25,313 bases of DNA from CAZYTO01 sp964650405 (GTDB taxonomy: Bacteria; Acidobacteriota; Thermoanaerobaculia; Gp7-AA8): the NCBI GenBank assembly GCA_964650405.1, contig CAZYTO010000045.1, positions 1-25,313 of the forward strand. The letters run 5' to 3'. How positions within the stretch are numbered: position 1 is the stretch's first letter; each line of letters starts with the position of its first letter. Positions 1-7,954 of this stretch are shown piece after piece. Below the pieces are notes generated by a model that was not told the origin of the DNA, did no database searches, and saw only the letters and a program-made list of their open reading frames with translations. The translations under genes were made by a program, and so were the position numbers.

Positions 1-1
1 A

Positions 2-922
2 CAGCGAACCGGTCACCCCTTCGCGCCATATCTGGTAGCTGGTGTTGAAGCCGTTGGTCCCTCCGTTGACCCAGCGCGCGGCGAAGGTGGAGGGGAGGGG
101 CTGGCGGCGATCGATGGTACGTGGGAGCGTCTGCGGCTCCGCGGCGGTGTAGAGGTCGTAGAAGGTGTAGGGCAGCCTCGTCCCGGGCGTCGATCCGGCC
201 GGACCGCCCTCGGGCGTCGCGCGCAGGTGCACCATGGGCATTCCTGTCGCCGTGTTGCCGGTGAGCGGATTCGGATTGACGCGCTCATAGTCGCCGATGA
301 GAACGTTGTCGAAGAGGATGTCCTGCGCGAAGTACGCCGGCCCCGGGAACCGGTTGGTGCAGGTAGCGGTGACGTCGACCGTGACATAACCAACGGCGTT
401 AGCGTGGGCGCCGCCGAGCCGTACCCTGGGGAGTCTTCCCGCGCACGCGTTGCCGGCCTCGGAGCCAGGGAGTCCGGTGGTGAAGAGCATCTGCAGCTCC
501 TTCACGGTCGACGGAGAGAGCCGCGGCGGCGGCCCGATGCAGTGTGACGGATTGTCGACCGGCAGCGCGGGGACGAGCGGCGTGTAATCGTGCGCGAGCA
601 TTCCGCTGGTGAAAGTGTCGTAGAGGTTGATCGCTTGCACGTCGTAAGGCGTGAGGTAGAGGTTGAAGTTGAACGCCGGGTAGCCCCAATCGGTCCACAG
701 GGTGACATGCGCCACCTGCGGAAGCCTGCTGACGTTCGTCACACTGAAGACCGTCGTCTGCGCCGTTCTCGCGGTCGACACGAAGTCGACTTCGAAGTAC
801 GGCAGGAGCAACGTGGCCGCGGGCGCGACGCTGATGTCGCACGAGTCGTCGTTGCCGGCGCGGGCGGGCGGCGCGCAGAGAATCGTCGTGACGAGGATGA
901 TGAAAACGCAGAACCGCAACAT
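2..922 (-). CDS. Secreted protein of unknown function, 3' end off the window
   Basis: An uninterrupted minus-strand frame begins at ATG 922-920 and runs off the left edge, giving 307 codons. An in-frame TGA seven codons upstream makes this ATG the only reasonable start. Residues 1-22 form a clear signal peptide (MLRFCVFIILVTTILC, then APPARA-GN), so the product is exported. The mature part begins with a Cys-containing stretch followed by LLLPYFEVDF and then HVTLWTDWG. I recall this pattern from uncharacterised secreted proteins of Acidobacteriota-like genomes, but no function is known to me. The rest is rich in Thr, Pro, Gly and aromatic residues, as expected for a beta-rich extracellular protein. 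No Shine-Dalgarno sequence is visible. The start lies 58 bp from the divergent peptidase gene, so the two probably share a promoter region. The overlapping frames of this strand have arginine-rich, non-protein-like composition, which supports this frame. Confidence 0.8.
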   Translation of the reverse strand, partial: MLRFCVFIILVTTILCAPPARAGNDDSCDISVAPAATLLLPYFEVDFVSTARTAQTTVFSVTNVSRLPQVAHVTLWTDWGYPAFNFNLYLTPYDVQAINLYDTFTSGMLAHDYTPLVPALPVDNPSHCIGPPPRLSPSTVKELQMLFTTGLPGSEAGNACAGRLPRVRLGGAHANAVGYVTVDVTATCTNRFPGPAYFAQDILFDNVLIGDYERVNPNPLTGNTATGMPMVHLRATPEGGPAGSTPGTRLPYTFYDLYTAAEPQTLPRTIDRRQPLPSTFAARWVNGGTNGFNTSYQIWREGVTGSL

Positions 923-980
923 CGGCGAGTGATACGGCGGTCACATCGCGTCCGCCCACGCCCGCGTACCATTCGCGCCC

Positions 981-3902
981 ATGCTCGAACTTCCCTGGGT
1001 CGCGCTCGCGGTGGCGCTGCTGCCGCTGCCCATTGCGTCTCTGACCGGTGCGCGTGTGCTGCGGCGCACCGGGGAGGCGACCTTTCCGGAGGAGTGGTGG
1101 CGGCACCGCGTGTGGATGGGCCGATTGGCCATCGGGGCGTGGATCGCGGCCATCATCCTCTCCACTGCGTGGACGCCGGTGTGGATGGTCGTGACGGCGC
1201 TCGCCAGTTGGACCGGCAACTTCGCCACGCACAAACGTCTCCACGGCGAGGCGTGGTCGCTCGGCGAGCATCTGTTGTGGCGCGTGCGGAGAACGCTGGG
1301 CCCGTACGGCTACTGGCTGCTCTACATTGCGGCACCAGCGATCATCGCGGTCTACGGTTCGCCGTGGGCGCTCCCGCTCCTCGTCGTGCTTGCGCTGTGG
1401 CAGGCCGTCTCGGACCGGCTGGCCCTGTGGTCCGTCGACGCCCAGCCGCTCGCCGATGCCGTGCTCACCGCCCGTTTCGCGCCGATCATTGAGAAAGCCA
1501 CCTGCCCGGAGCCGCGGGTCCTGAGCATCGGTCCGCGGCGCGGCTTCTTTGCCAACGCCTTCGCCGTGCCCGGACCGCGCCGCGGGACGGTGCTGCTCAC
1601 CGATACGCTGCTGCGAAACCTCGAGCCCGCCGAAGTGATGGGCATCTTCGCGCACGAGATGGCCCACCTCGAAGAGCACACGCCGCGCAAGACGGCGCAG
1701 CTCCGCGGATGGACGGCGGCATGGATGGTCTTCTCCATCCTGCTGACCTGGGCGGCGGCACGGCAGTCCCAGGAAATGGCGCTCTTGATCGCCGGTGGGT
1801 GGGTCGCCTTCCTCGTGGGCGGTTTCGTGATCAGGCAGCGGAAGCGGCGGCATCACGAGGCGGCCAGCGACGTGCGCGCGGTCGAGCTCTGCGGCGACGT
1901 CGAGGCCGTCATCGCCGGGCTGACCCGCCTGAACGATCTGTCGCGCACGCCGCGGCGGTGGGACTCCGCCGGTGAGGCACGCCTCACGCATCCCAGCCTG
2001 GCGCGGCGCATTCAGGCGCTGCGCGCGAAATACGGTGGATCCCCTGTGATGCCCATAACCGAGCTGCTCGTCGTCCGTTCGCGGAAGCGTGCCGGCCACT
2101 ACTTCGTCCTGGGACCCGATGCCGCGCGCTGGCTGACCGGCGTTCCGCAGAACACGCCGGAGACGGCGGACGCCCTGCTGGCGGCCGCCCACTCCGCCCG
2201 GCAGATTCCGTACGAGGAGCTGACCGCCATCCACGTGCGGCCGGCCTTGAGCGGACCGCTGCTCGTCTTCCAGCTGGGGCGGGAGGAGACGGGCGCGTTT
2301 CCCATCCACCGTCGCGACGTTGCCGCCGTGCAGGCGGCGCTCGACCGGATCGACATCCACCTCGCAGTGCCCGTGGTGGAGTCCGCGACGCCGGCGGAGA
2401 AGCAGAGGCCCCGCCTCGTCACCGGTCTGGCCCTCGTCGCCAGCCTGTTCCCGGGCATCACCCTGCCCGCGTCCGTCGCGCTGGCCGTGGCATTCGCGCT
2501 GCCGGCCGCGCCGACGATGGCTGCCGCCAGTGCCACCGCGCTGGCCGCCGCCGTGGCAGCCGTCATGCGTCCCGGCACGCAAGCCTTCACGGGAACCTTC
2601 ACCTTCAGCATCACGCTCCTCGGCGCGCTTGGCTGCATGGCCGCCGCGCTCGCCTTCCGCGGCCGCGGCGACACCCGTATGCGCGGGCCGCGGGTCATGC
2701 TCGCGGCGCTGCTTGGCTGTCTCCTCGTAGCTGGCCTGCCCATCCTGCTTGCGCCACGCCAGGGGTCCGTCATCTACGTGGCACGGTACCGGCCTTCCTT
2801 CGTCGTCTCGCTGGCAGGCCTGGCCGCGCTGCTGGCCTTCCTGCCGCGGCGCGGCGCGCGCCTTGCCGCGCTCGCGGTGCTGGGGGCGGCAGGCGGTGTC
2901 ACCTGGCTCGGGATCAGCTCGCGGACAGTCTTCGATTTGGTCGATCCCCTGCGCACGAACCATCCGCCGCGCGTTGCTGCGGCTCCGCGGCTCCTGGCTT
3001 CCCTCGCGCTCGACCATCCCGTCGACCGGATCCGGCTCTCGCCGGACGGCTTGCACTTCGTGGCACGAGAGCGGCCGGAGAACGCCAACGACGAGGAACC
3101 ATGGAACGCGACGTTCCTCCTCGGCACGCTGCACGAGCCGCCGGTGCCGCTCAGCGGCGAGGTGCTCGCCGCCGGGTTCGTGGCGGCGGACCGGCTGGCA
3201 ATTTACGAAGTGCCTGACCGCCGTCCGCAGGTCCGGATCGCCACGCTGGACGGCCACGACGTGACGGCCACGCCGGTGGATCCCGTCCGCAATGCGTCCC
3301 TGCTGACCGGCCCGTCGCAGTGGGCCATCGTCGGAGATCGCGGCCCTGCTTACGCGCGCCTCGGCGCGTCGCCGCACACCTGGCCTCAGCCGTCCGGCGC
3401 GCTCAGTGTCGTCGACGCCGGCTCACGCCTCGTTTACGTGAAGCAGGTTCCGCTGCTCGTGTCGCTGTTCTCCGGCTTGCAGCGGGAGGATGTGATCGTC
3501 GCGGATGGTCCGCCGCGCCGCCTCGTGTCGCGCACGCCGCTGGAAACGCGCGTGCAGAGAATTCCGGGCGACTCCGACCACGTGCTCTACTTCGCGGCGG
3601 ATGGCTCCGATACCGTTGCGGGAGTCATCGACGCCGGCCATCCGTGCGCCCGGCCGGTGGCTCGTCTGCGAGACGTGATCGTGCAGGCGGATGTCACTCC
3701 CGACCTGCGCATCGTCGCCCGGACCGCACGAGGCGGCGTGCTCCTCTTCAATGCACGCACCGGTGCCGTAGCTAGGATCGCGGAGACGGAAGTGAGCGAC
3801 CCCGTCGACGTGGCCATCAACGGCCACATCGCCGCCGTCGTTCAGTGGACGGACTCCGGCTCGCAGGTGCTCTTCTACGCGACCGACCCGATCGATGGCT
3901 GA
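981..3902 (+). CDS. M48-type membrane zinc metallopeptidase with C-terminal propeller-like domain
   Basis: A 973-residue protein. The zinc-peptidase motif HEMAH lies at residues 225-229 (H225, E226, H229), within the context FAHEMAHLEEH. The likely third zinc ligand is E293 in EAASD, which matches the position of the ExxxD motif of HtpX/Ste24-type M48 enzymes. Hydrophobic segments lie near residues 1-24, 46-71 and 112-145, two follow the HExxH helix, and a second cluster of about five spans roughly residues 445-670. The last ~300 residues are soluble and beta-rich, with a LSPDG motif typical of TolB/WD40-like propellers. M48 membrane peptidases are usually about 300-400 residues, so this is a strongly extended version. 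It probably cleaves membrane or misfolded proteins at the cytoplasmic membrane, but the substrate cannot be told. No good ribosome-binding site precedes ATG 981. The peptidase assignment is firm; the role of the tail is inferred. Confidence 0.85.
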   Translation: MLELPWVALAVALLPLPIASLTGARVLRRTGEATFPEEWWRHRVWMGRLAIGAWIAAIILSTAWTPVWMVVTALASWTGNFATHKRLHGEAWSLGEHLLWRVRRTLGPYGYWLLYIAAPAIIAVYGSPWALPLLVVLALWQAVSDRLALWSVDAQPLADAVLTARFAPIIEKATCPEPRVLSIGPRRGFFANAFAVPGPRRGTVLLTDTLLRNLEPAEVMGIFAHEMAHLEEHTPRKTAQLRGWTAAWMVFSILLTWAAARQSQEMALLIAGGWVAFLVGGFVIRQRKRRHHEAASDVRAVELCGDVEAVIAGLTRLNDLSRTPRRWDSAGEARLTHPSLARRIQALRAKYGGSPVMPITELLVVRSRKRAGHYFVLGPDAARWLTGVPQNTPETADALLAAAHSARQIPYEELTAIHVRPALSGPLLVFQLGREETGAFPIHRRDVAAVQAALDRIDIHLAVPVVESATPAEKQRPRLVTGLALVASLFPGITLPASVALAVAFALPAAPTMAAASATALAAAVAAVMRPGTQAFTGTFTFSITLLGALGCMAAALAFRGRGDTRMRGPRVMLAALLGCLLVAGLPILLAPRQGSVIYVARYRPSFVVSLAGLAALLAFLPRRGARLAALAVLGAAGGVTWLGISSRTVFDLVDPLRTNHPPRVAAAPRLLASLALDHPVDRIRLSPDGLHFVARERPENANDEEPWNATFLLGTLHEPPVPLSGEVLAAGFVAADRLAIYEVPDRRPQVRIATLDGHDVTATPVDPVRNASLLTGPSQWAIVGDRGPAYARLGASPHTWPQPSGALSVVDAGSRLVYVKQVPLLVSLFSGLQREDVIVADGPPRRLVSRTPLETRVQRIPGDSDHVLYFAADGSDTVAGVIDAGHPCARPVARLRDVIVQADVTPDLRIVARTARGGVLLFNARTGAVARIAETEVSDPVDVAINGHIAAVVQWTDSGSQVLFYATDPIDG

Positions 3903-3924
3903 GCCCGCCGAATGGGTGAAAAGG

Positions 3925-3997
3925 GCGAACAGCGAATGAGCGAATCCGCGAATCAGCGAACCGCGAATAAGCGAATCCGCGAATGAGCGACAGCGAC
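3925..3997. repeat. Degenerate tandem octamer array (GCGAATNN), upstream of egtD
   Basis: About ten consecutive units of the form GCGAATNN, with a few 6-7 base variants, fill nearly the whole gap between the M48 gene stop (3902) and the egtD start (4012). The variable positions are GA, CC, CA, AA and similar. There is no spacer structure, so this is a short tandem repeat and not a CRISPR array. The same octamer recurs, in both orientations, downstream of egtD at 5025-5063 and 5112-5150. Confidence 0.85.
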
Positions 3998-4011
3998 TAC
4001 AATCCGGCGCC

Positions 4012-5016
4012 ATGCTCGAATTGCCGGTACGCCCCACGCGCTCCACGCTTGCGCATGTGCCGGCGGCGCGTGCCACGTTCGCCGAGGATGTGAGGAGGGG
4101 GCTGACCGCGGAGAGGAAGTATCTCCTCCCGCAGTACTTCTATGACGCGCTGGGCTCCGCGCTGTTCGGCGCCATCTGCGAGCTGCCGGAGTACTACGTC
4201 ACCCGGGCGGAGACGGAGATCCTGACCCTGCAGGCGGAAGAGATCGCCGGCGCGTTCGGGGCTCCGGTGCGGCTGGTGGAGCTGGGCAGCGGGTATGCGC
4301 GCAAGACGCGGCTGCTGTTCGACGCCGTGCTGGCGCGGCAGGAGGAGCTGGAGTACGTGCCGGTCGACATCGACCCCCACGTGCTCGAGGAGAGCGCGCG
4401 CGAGCTTCTCAACAACTATCCGCGCCTGCGCATCTCGGCCGTCGCGGCGGACTTCCGCGACGTGGCCCGCGCCTTCGAGACCCTTCCCGCCACGAATGCC
4501 CGGACCGTCGTGCTCTTCCTCGGCTCGACGATCGGCAACCTCGATCCGGACGCCGCCGCCGCGCTGCTCCGTGAGATCCGCTCCGTGCTCTCACCGCAGG
4601 ACGCCCTCTTCATGGGAGCGGACCTGCTGAAGCCGCTGGACGTGCTCGAGCCGGCCTACGACGACGCCCTCGGAGTCACGGCCGCGTTCAACCGCAACCT
4701 CCTGGCCCGCATCAACCGCGAGCTGGGCGGGCACTTCGAGCTCAGCCGCTTCGATCACCGCGCCTTCTTCAACCGCGAGGCCAGCCGCATCGAGATGCAC
4801 CTCGTCAGCCGCGGCAGCCAGCGCGTGGCCGTCGACGACCTGGCCCTGGAGATCGCCTTCGCCGATGGCGAGTCCATCCACACGGAGAACTCGTACAAGT
4901 ACGACGAGGCCATGCTCAGCGCCCTGGCCCGCGAAGGCGGCTTCACCGTCGAGCGCCGCTGGAGCGACTCCCGCGCCTGGTTCGCCGACGTGCTGATGGC
5001 TCCGGATCGAACCTAG
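4012..5016 (+). CDS. egtD: L-histidine N-alpha-methyltransferase, ergothioneine biosynthesis
   Basis: The 334-residue product has the length and signatures of the EgtD family (Methyltransf_33), which transfers three methyl groups from S-adenosylmethionine to the alpha-amino group of histidine to give hercynine, the first step of ergothioneine synthesis. Visible features are the N-terminal block KYLLPQYFYDALGSALF, then ELPEYYVTRAE, the SAM-binding motif ELGSGYARKT, and FLGSTIGNLDP, whose N176 matches the histidine-binding Asn of the mycobacterial enzyme. Near the C-terminus, E292 and S294 in TENSYKYD match its Glu/Ser substrate contacts. It is a cytoplasmic enzyme. No egtB (sulfoxide synthase) lies beside it, so the partner must be elsewhere or the product is hercynine. 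The gene sits between octamer repeat arrays. ATG 4012 is the only nearby start. Confidence 0.9.
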   Translation: MLELPVRPTRSTLAHVPAARATFAEDVRRGLTAERKYLLPQYFYDALGSALFGAICELPEYYVTRAETEILTLQAEEIAGAFGAPVRLVELGSGYARKTRLLFDAVLARQEELEYVPVDIDPHVLEESARELLNNYPRLRISAVAADFRDVARAFETLPATNARTVVLFLGSTIGNLDPDAAAALLREIRSVLSPQDALFMGADLLKPLDVLEPAYDDALGVTAAFNRNLLARINRELGGHFELSRFDHRAFFNREASRIEMHLVSRGSQRVAVDDLALEIAFADGESIHTENSYKYDEAMLSALAREGGFTVERRWSDSRAWFADVLMAPDRT

Positions 5017-5024
5017 GAGGCGGG

Positions 5025-5130
5025 CGCTTATTCGCTTAGTCGCTTAATCGCTTATTCGCTGATTCGCGGGTCGTTGAACAATGGGCGCAGCACGGTTGGC
5101 GAGCCACCGCCGCGACTAAGCGAATAAGCG
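5025..5130. repeat. Perfect 19-bp inverted repeat built from octamer arrays
   Basis: Bases 5025-5043 are exactly complementary to 5112-5130, separated by 68 bp. Each arm belongs to an octamer array: NNATTCGC/NNTTAGTCGC-type units at 5025-5063 and the opposite orientation (TAAGCGAN) at 5112-5150. The element lies between the convergent ends of egtD (5016) and the ACT-domain gene (5149), so a transcript from either side could fold into a long stem. There is no U-run, so a classical intrinsic terminator is not supported. The second array runs directly into the stop codon of the ACT-domain gene. Confidence 0.8.
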
Positions 5131-5148
5131 ACTAAGCGATTAAGCGAT

Positions 5149-5535
5149 TCAGTCCGCCGCGCTGCGCACCTTGTGACCGGCGCGCTGCAGGGCGTCCAGC
5201 GCCCGTGGCAGTTGCTCGCCGTCGACCAGCAGGTAGTCGGTGTCGTAGGTGGCGATGAGGAACACGCTCACCTTCGCTTCCGCCAGCGGCGGGATGAAGC
5301 TGGCTGCCACTCCGACCGCATCGAGCGGGAACGGCCCCTCGGCGCGCAGGCAGCGCCAGCCGCGCGCCGCGGCGACGTGCTCGGGCACGAATGCTTCGCC
5401 GCAGACGATCGACAGCTCGCCGTGCGAACGAGTGATCGAGACGAAACTGCCCCGCGCCCAGGCCGGAACCGGCGCGTCGCCGTCGAGGCGGACGATGGCC
5501 AGCGGCTCCGGCAGCAGAGTGAATTCCACGTTCAT
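5149..5535 (-). CDS. ACT-domain protein (CASTOR/ACT_7-like)
   Basis: A 128-residue protein with two ACT-like halves. The N-terminal half runs from VEFTLLPEPLAIVRL to WARGSFVSITRS, with the Ser/Thr-rich turn typical of small stand-alone ACT proteins. The C-terminal half contains VGVAASFIPPLAEAKVSVFLIATYDTDYLLV, which closely fits the ACT_7 (CASTOR-type) consensus, where LAEAxIxVFxxSTYxTDYLLV is characteristic. Such domains bind amino acids or related small ligands and act as regulators; the ligand here is unknown. The start is ATG 5535-5533, without an obvious ribosome-binding site. On the minus strand it lies about 100 bp downstream of the tRNA-Val gene. Its 3' end borders the octamer array. 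The family assignment is confident, while the function is known only in general terms. Confidence 0.8.
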   Translation of the reverse strand: MNVEFTLLPEPLAIVRLDGDAPVPAWARGSFVSITRSHGELSIVCGEAFVPEHVAAARGWRCLRAEGPFPLDAVGVAASFIPPLAEAKVSVFLIATYDTDYLLVDGEQLPRALDALQRAGHKVRSAAD

Positions 5536-5636
5536 GACGGTTCTGCGATGGTCCGCACGGGCCTCTTTCTCAGGAGCCGTGCCGATTCACAGGGCATCAG
5601 GGAAGAGAGCTCGAGCCGGCAATGGCCCTTCCTGAA

Positions 5637-5711
5637 TGGTGGCCCCGCCGAGATTCGAACTCGGGACATCTTCCTTGTAAGGGAAGCGCTCTACCGCTGA
5701 GCTACAGGGCC
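5637..5711 (-). tRNA. tRNA-Val (anticodon UAC), CCA encoded
   Basis: The minus strand folds into a complete cloverleaf. The acceptor arm is GGCCCTG pairing with CGGGGCC (one U-G pair), the D-arm is GCTC/GAGC, and the anticodon stem CTTCC/GGAAG encloses loop CTTACAA, giving anticodon UAC (Val, GUA codons). The T-arm is CCGAG/CTCGG with loop TTCGAAT. The discriminator A is at 5640, and bases 5639-5637 encode the CCA tail. There is no intron and all stems are intact. Confidence 0.97.
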
Positions 5712-5912
5712 GGGAGCGTCGTAAACCGAGGATAACACCGGTTCGCTGGTCGCTGGTGGCTGGTCGGGGCGCATGGAGGATGTCCACGGGTTAGCGGCGG
5801 AGACTGTTGCGCCGGGCGTGGTTCGCCACGACGCCGCTGTGCTCCACGTCACGAAGGGCGCAAATTGGGGGTGAAGTATCATCCCGCTCTCAAAACCAGA
5901 AGGAGTAACGAC

Positions 5913-6923
5913 ATGGCCCGGATCGCGTTCACGGCTCTCCTGACCCTTACTACCCTTGCGGCGCTGGCCCAGGCGCCGGCCGCGGCACCCGCTTCCGCTG
6001 CGGCCGCAGCACCCGCCGCGGCAAACGACGAGAAGACGACCCTCGTAAACTCCGACCTGCGCACGCTTTCGCGCGTGGCCACCATGGCCAGCGAGATCAA
6101 CGACGTCAAGCAGGTGATCCTGGCCATCATCGACAAGGACGTGGAGACCCTCCGCGAGCGGCGTCCGGACGAGACCTACCGCTGGGCTTCGCTGCAGCGC
6201 GAGGAAGCGTCGCGTGTGAAGGACGAGAAGGCCATCGAGCGCGTGCAGAGCGAAAAAGAACTGCGCGAAGTGACCGTCACGGCCGCCAACGGCTATCGCG
6301 TCGAGGTGTCGGTACCGACCAAGCGCAACCTCGTCTCGGCCAACAACCGCGTCTACATCCGCAACCTCATCGTCGACTCCACCGGGTTCGACGGCAAGCC
6401 CACCCACCATGAGATCCCGGTCAACGCCTGGGTGAATCCGGGCGACGCGAACGGCACGCCGCTGCCCGAGATCGGCAAGAGCGTGAAAGTCATGGCCGAG
6501 CTGGGCGTCGAGACGGGCGAGAAGAAGGCCGTGGCCACCGTGGCCGTGCTGCAGGCTAAGCTGGTCGACGATCCCGCCAGCCCGTACTTCCCGGCCGTGA
6601 AGCGCCTGCTCATGATCCGCGAGGTCGCTGCGAAGAAGGACATCGACCGCGGCATCCTGAAGAACACGATCGACGAAGCGCTGCTGGCCGCTCCGGGTGA
6701 GATGGAGAAACGCGCCGCCGAACAGACGGCCGCCGCCGCGCGCCGCAAAGAAGGCGCGGCCCCCGGCAGCGCCATCGCTCCCGGCGATGCTACACCCGAC
6801 GTGCTCGCGTCGCTGCAAGAGGTCAACCGCCTCCTCGGCGGCAACCTGCAGGACCAGACCGACGCCCGTGCGCGCCTGAAGACTCTCATCGAATCGCTGC
6901 AACCGAAGCCGCCGGCCCAGTAA
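5913..6923 (+). CDS. Exported protein of unknown function
   Basis: The start is ATG 5913, chosen because AGGAG at 5901-5905 sits seven bases upstream and the product then begins with a signal peptide (MARIAFTALLTLTTLAALAQ); the frame itself is open from 5865. The 336-residue precursor continues with an Ala/Pro-rich linker to about residue 37. Next comes a charged, helical region (residues ~45-110, ending in KDEKAIERVQSEKELRE), a beta-rich middle with VYIRNLIVDSTGFDG and HHEIPVNAWVNPGD (residues ~110-220), and a helical, Ala-rich C-terminal part. No cysteine cluster, catalytic motif or membrane helix is visible beyond the signal peptide. It is likely periplasmic. I do not recognise the family. 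It stands alone, 201 bp after the divergent tRNA and 71 bp before the sigma-factor gene. Confidence 0.85.
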   Translation: MARIAFTALLTLTTLAALAQAPAAAPASAAAAAPAAANDEKTTLVNSDLRTLSRVATMASEINDVKQVILAIIDKDVETLRERRPDETYRWASLQREEASRVKDEKAIERVQSEKELREVTVTAANGYRVEVSVPTKRNLVSANNRVYIRNLIVDSTGFDGKPTHHEIPVNAWVNPGDANGTPLPEIGKSVKVMAELGVETGEKKAVATVAVLQAKLVDDPASPYFPAVKRLLMIREVAAKKDIDRGILKNTIDEALLAAPGEMEKRAAEQTAAAARRKEGAAPGSAIAPGDATPDVLASLQEVNRLLGGNLQDQTDARARLKTLIESLQPKPPAQ

Positions 6924-6994
6924 CGCGAGCCCCGCATCCAACTATCTTTCGTTGCGTCCCGTTCGTCCTGTCAGATGAGGGGAGCGGAACGCGC

Positions 6995-7789
6995 ATGACG
7001 AAATCAGCAGATGCTTTCAACGTCCAGCCTTCGGTCCGGGGACCGTGGCGCAGGTACATCGACGGCCTCGCGGAGCACCGGCCCGCGTTGCATGCGTACT
7101 GCCGCAGGCTGACCGGCAACGTCTGGGATGGCGAAGACCTGGTGCAGGACACGCTGCTGCGCGTCTTCAGCCAGCTCGGCAAGAGTGACGCCCGGCTGGA
7201 GAATCCGAAGGCGTACCTGATCCGCACCGCCACGAACCTGTGGATCGACCGCGTGCGCCGCTTCGCCCGGGACCAGGCGGCCATCGCCCTGGAGCCGGCG
7301 GACGTTGTGACTCTCCCCGCGGAGCCGCCGGAGGGCCGGCCGGCCGCCGAGGCGCTGTTCCAATGGCTCCATCCGCAGGAGCGGGCGGCCATCGTGATGA
7401 AGGAAGTGTTCGACCTGTCGCTCGAGGAGACGGCGGACCTGCTCCACACCACCGCCGGCCTAACCACTTTCACTACCATTGCCGCATGCGGAAACGCCTG
7501 CCGTTCCTCCTCATCCTGCTCTTCGCCTGTCGCACTCCCGCGCAGCATGGCGTCACGATCGCTCGCACCGGCAGGGCGAAGGCGCGCGTGGTCATTACGA
7601 CGGCGACCCTGGCCGTCAAGGAGACCGGCCCCGCCGCGACGGTCAAACAGTTCGGCGAGGTTTATGCCTTCTCTCCCGAGGTGTTCGCCGTGCGGCGTGA
7701 TGAGCCGACGCAGATCACCTTTTGGAACCTGCAACCCGACGATGAGCACGACTTCATGCTCACCGATCCGCGGAACAAGGTCCTCATGA
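6995..7789 (+). pseudogene. ECF-type sigma-70 factor, homology lost inside region 4
   Basis: Residues 1-155 (to 7459) are a good ECF sigma factor. Region 2 has ALHAYCRRLTGNVWDGEDLVQDTLLRVF and the following ATNLWIDRVRR; region 4 begins with LHPQERAAIVMKEVFDLSLEETADLLHTTAG. In this family the next residues should be the recognition helix (xVKxxLHRGR). Here the frame instead passes into unrelated sequence and overlaps the cupredoxin gene out of frame until a stop at 7789, giving 264 residues with a meaningless 109-residue tail. None of the three frames after 7459 restores the helix, so a simple frameshift does not explain it; a deletion joining two loci fits better. Without the recognition helix, -35 recognition should fail. 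ATG 6995 is preceded by GGGGAGCGG at moderate distance. A truncated but expressed protein cannot be excluded. Confidence 0.75.
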
Positions 7790-7926
7790 AGACCAAGCTC
7801 CCTCCGCTGTCGAAGACGACGTACGTCATGACCTTTCACGACGAGGGCGTCTACCCGTTCTACTGCGTCGTGCATCAGCCGGCGATGTCGGGGCAGATCC
7901 TCGTCGGGCCTCCGGCGTCGCAGTGA
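7486..7926 (+). CDS. Cupredoxin-like exported copper protein
   Basis: A 146-residue protein starting with MRKRLPFLLILLFAC, a signal peptide that may be a lipoprotein signal (C at residue 15; the lipobox is imperfect). The mature part is a cupredoxin fold: type-1 copper ligands are H88 in DEHDF, then C127, H130 and M134 in FYCVVHQPAM. The spacing C-x2-H-x3-M fits the blue-copper consensus. Such proteins carry electrons or bind copper in the periplasm or at the outer side of the membrane. The start overlaps the out-of-frame tail of the damaged sigma gene, and no ribosome-binding site is clear, so its expression signals may have been altered by the same rearrangement. Its 3' end is 28 bp from the convergent kinase gene. 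Confidence 0.85.
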   Translation: MRKRLPFLLILLFACRTPAQHGVTIARTGRAKARVVITTATLAVKETGPAATVKQFGEVYAFSPEVFAVRRDEPTQITFWNLQPDDEHDFMLTDPRNKVLMKTKLPPLSKTTYVMTFHDEGVYPFYCVVHQPAMSGQILVGPPASQ

Positions 7927-7954
7927 GCGCCTGCCACGACGGCCACGAACGCCG

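Noticed and set aside
31..42. 12-mer TCTGGTAGCTGG, also at 16976-16987, and the GCTGGT-rich run near 5740-5766
   Set aside because: The first copy lies in coding sequence and the matches are short and unstructured; not enough to claim a repeat family.
399..3377. A 992-codon open frame on the minus strand opposite the M48 gene
   Set aside because: Its product is Arg/Gly/His-rich low-complexity sequence, as expected antisense to GC-rich coding DNA. At its 3' end it overlaps the real secreted-protein gene (2-922) in the wrong frame.
981..4030. Near-identical start regions (CCATGCTCGAA, MLELP) of the M48 gene and egtD
   Set aside because: The similarity covers only about 15 bases and the proteins diverge at once; chance is sufficient.
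3925..5150. CRISPR array
   Set aside because: The units are 8 bp without unique spacers and no cas gene is present.
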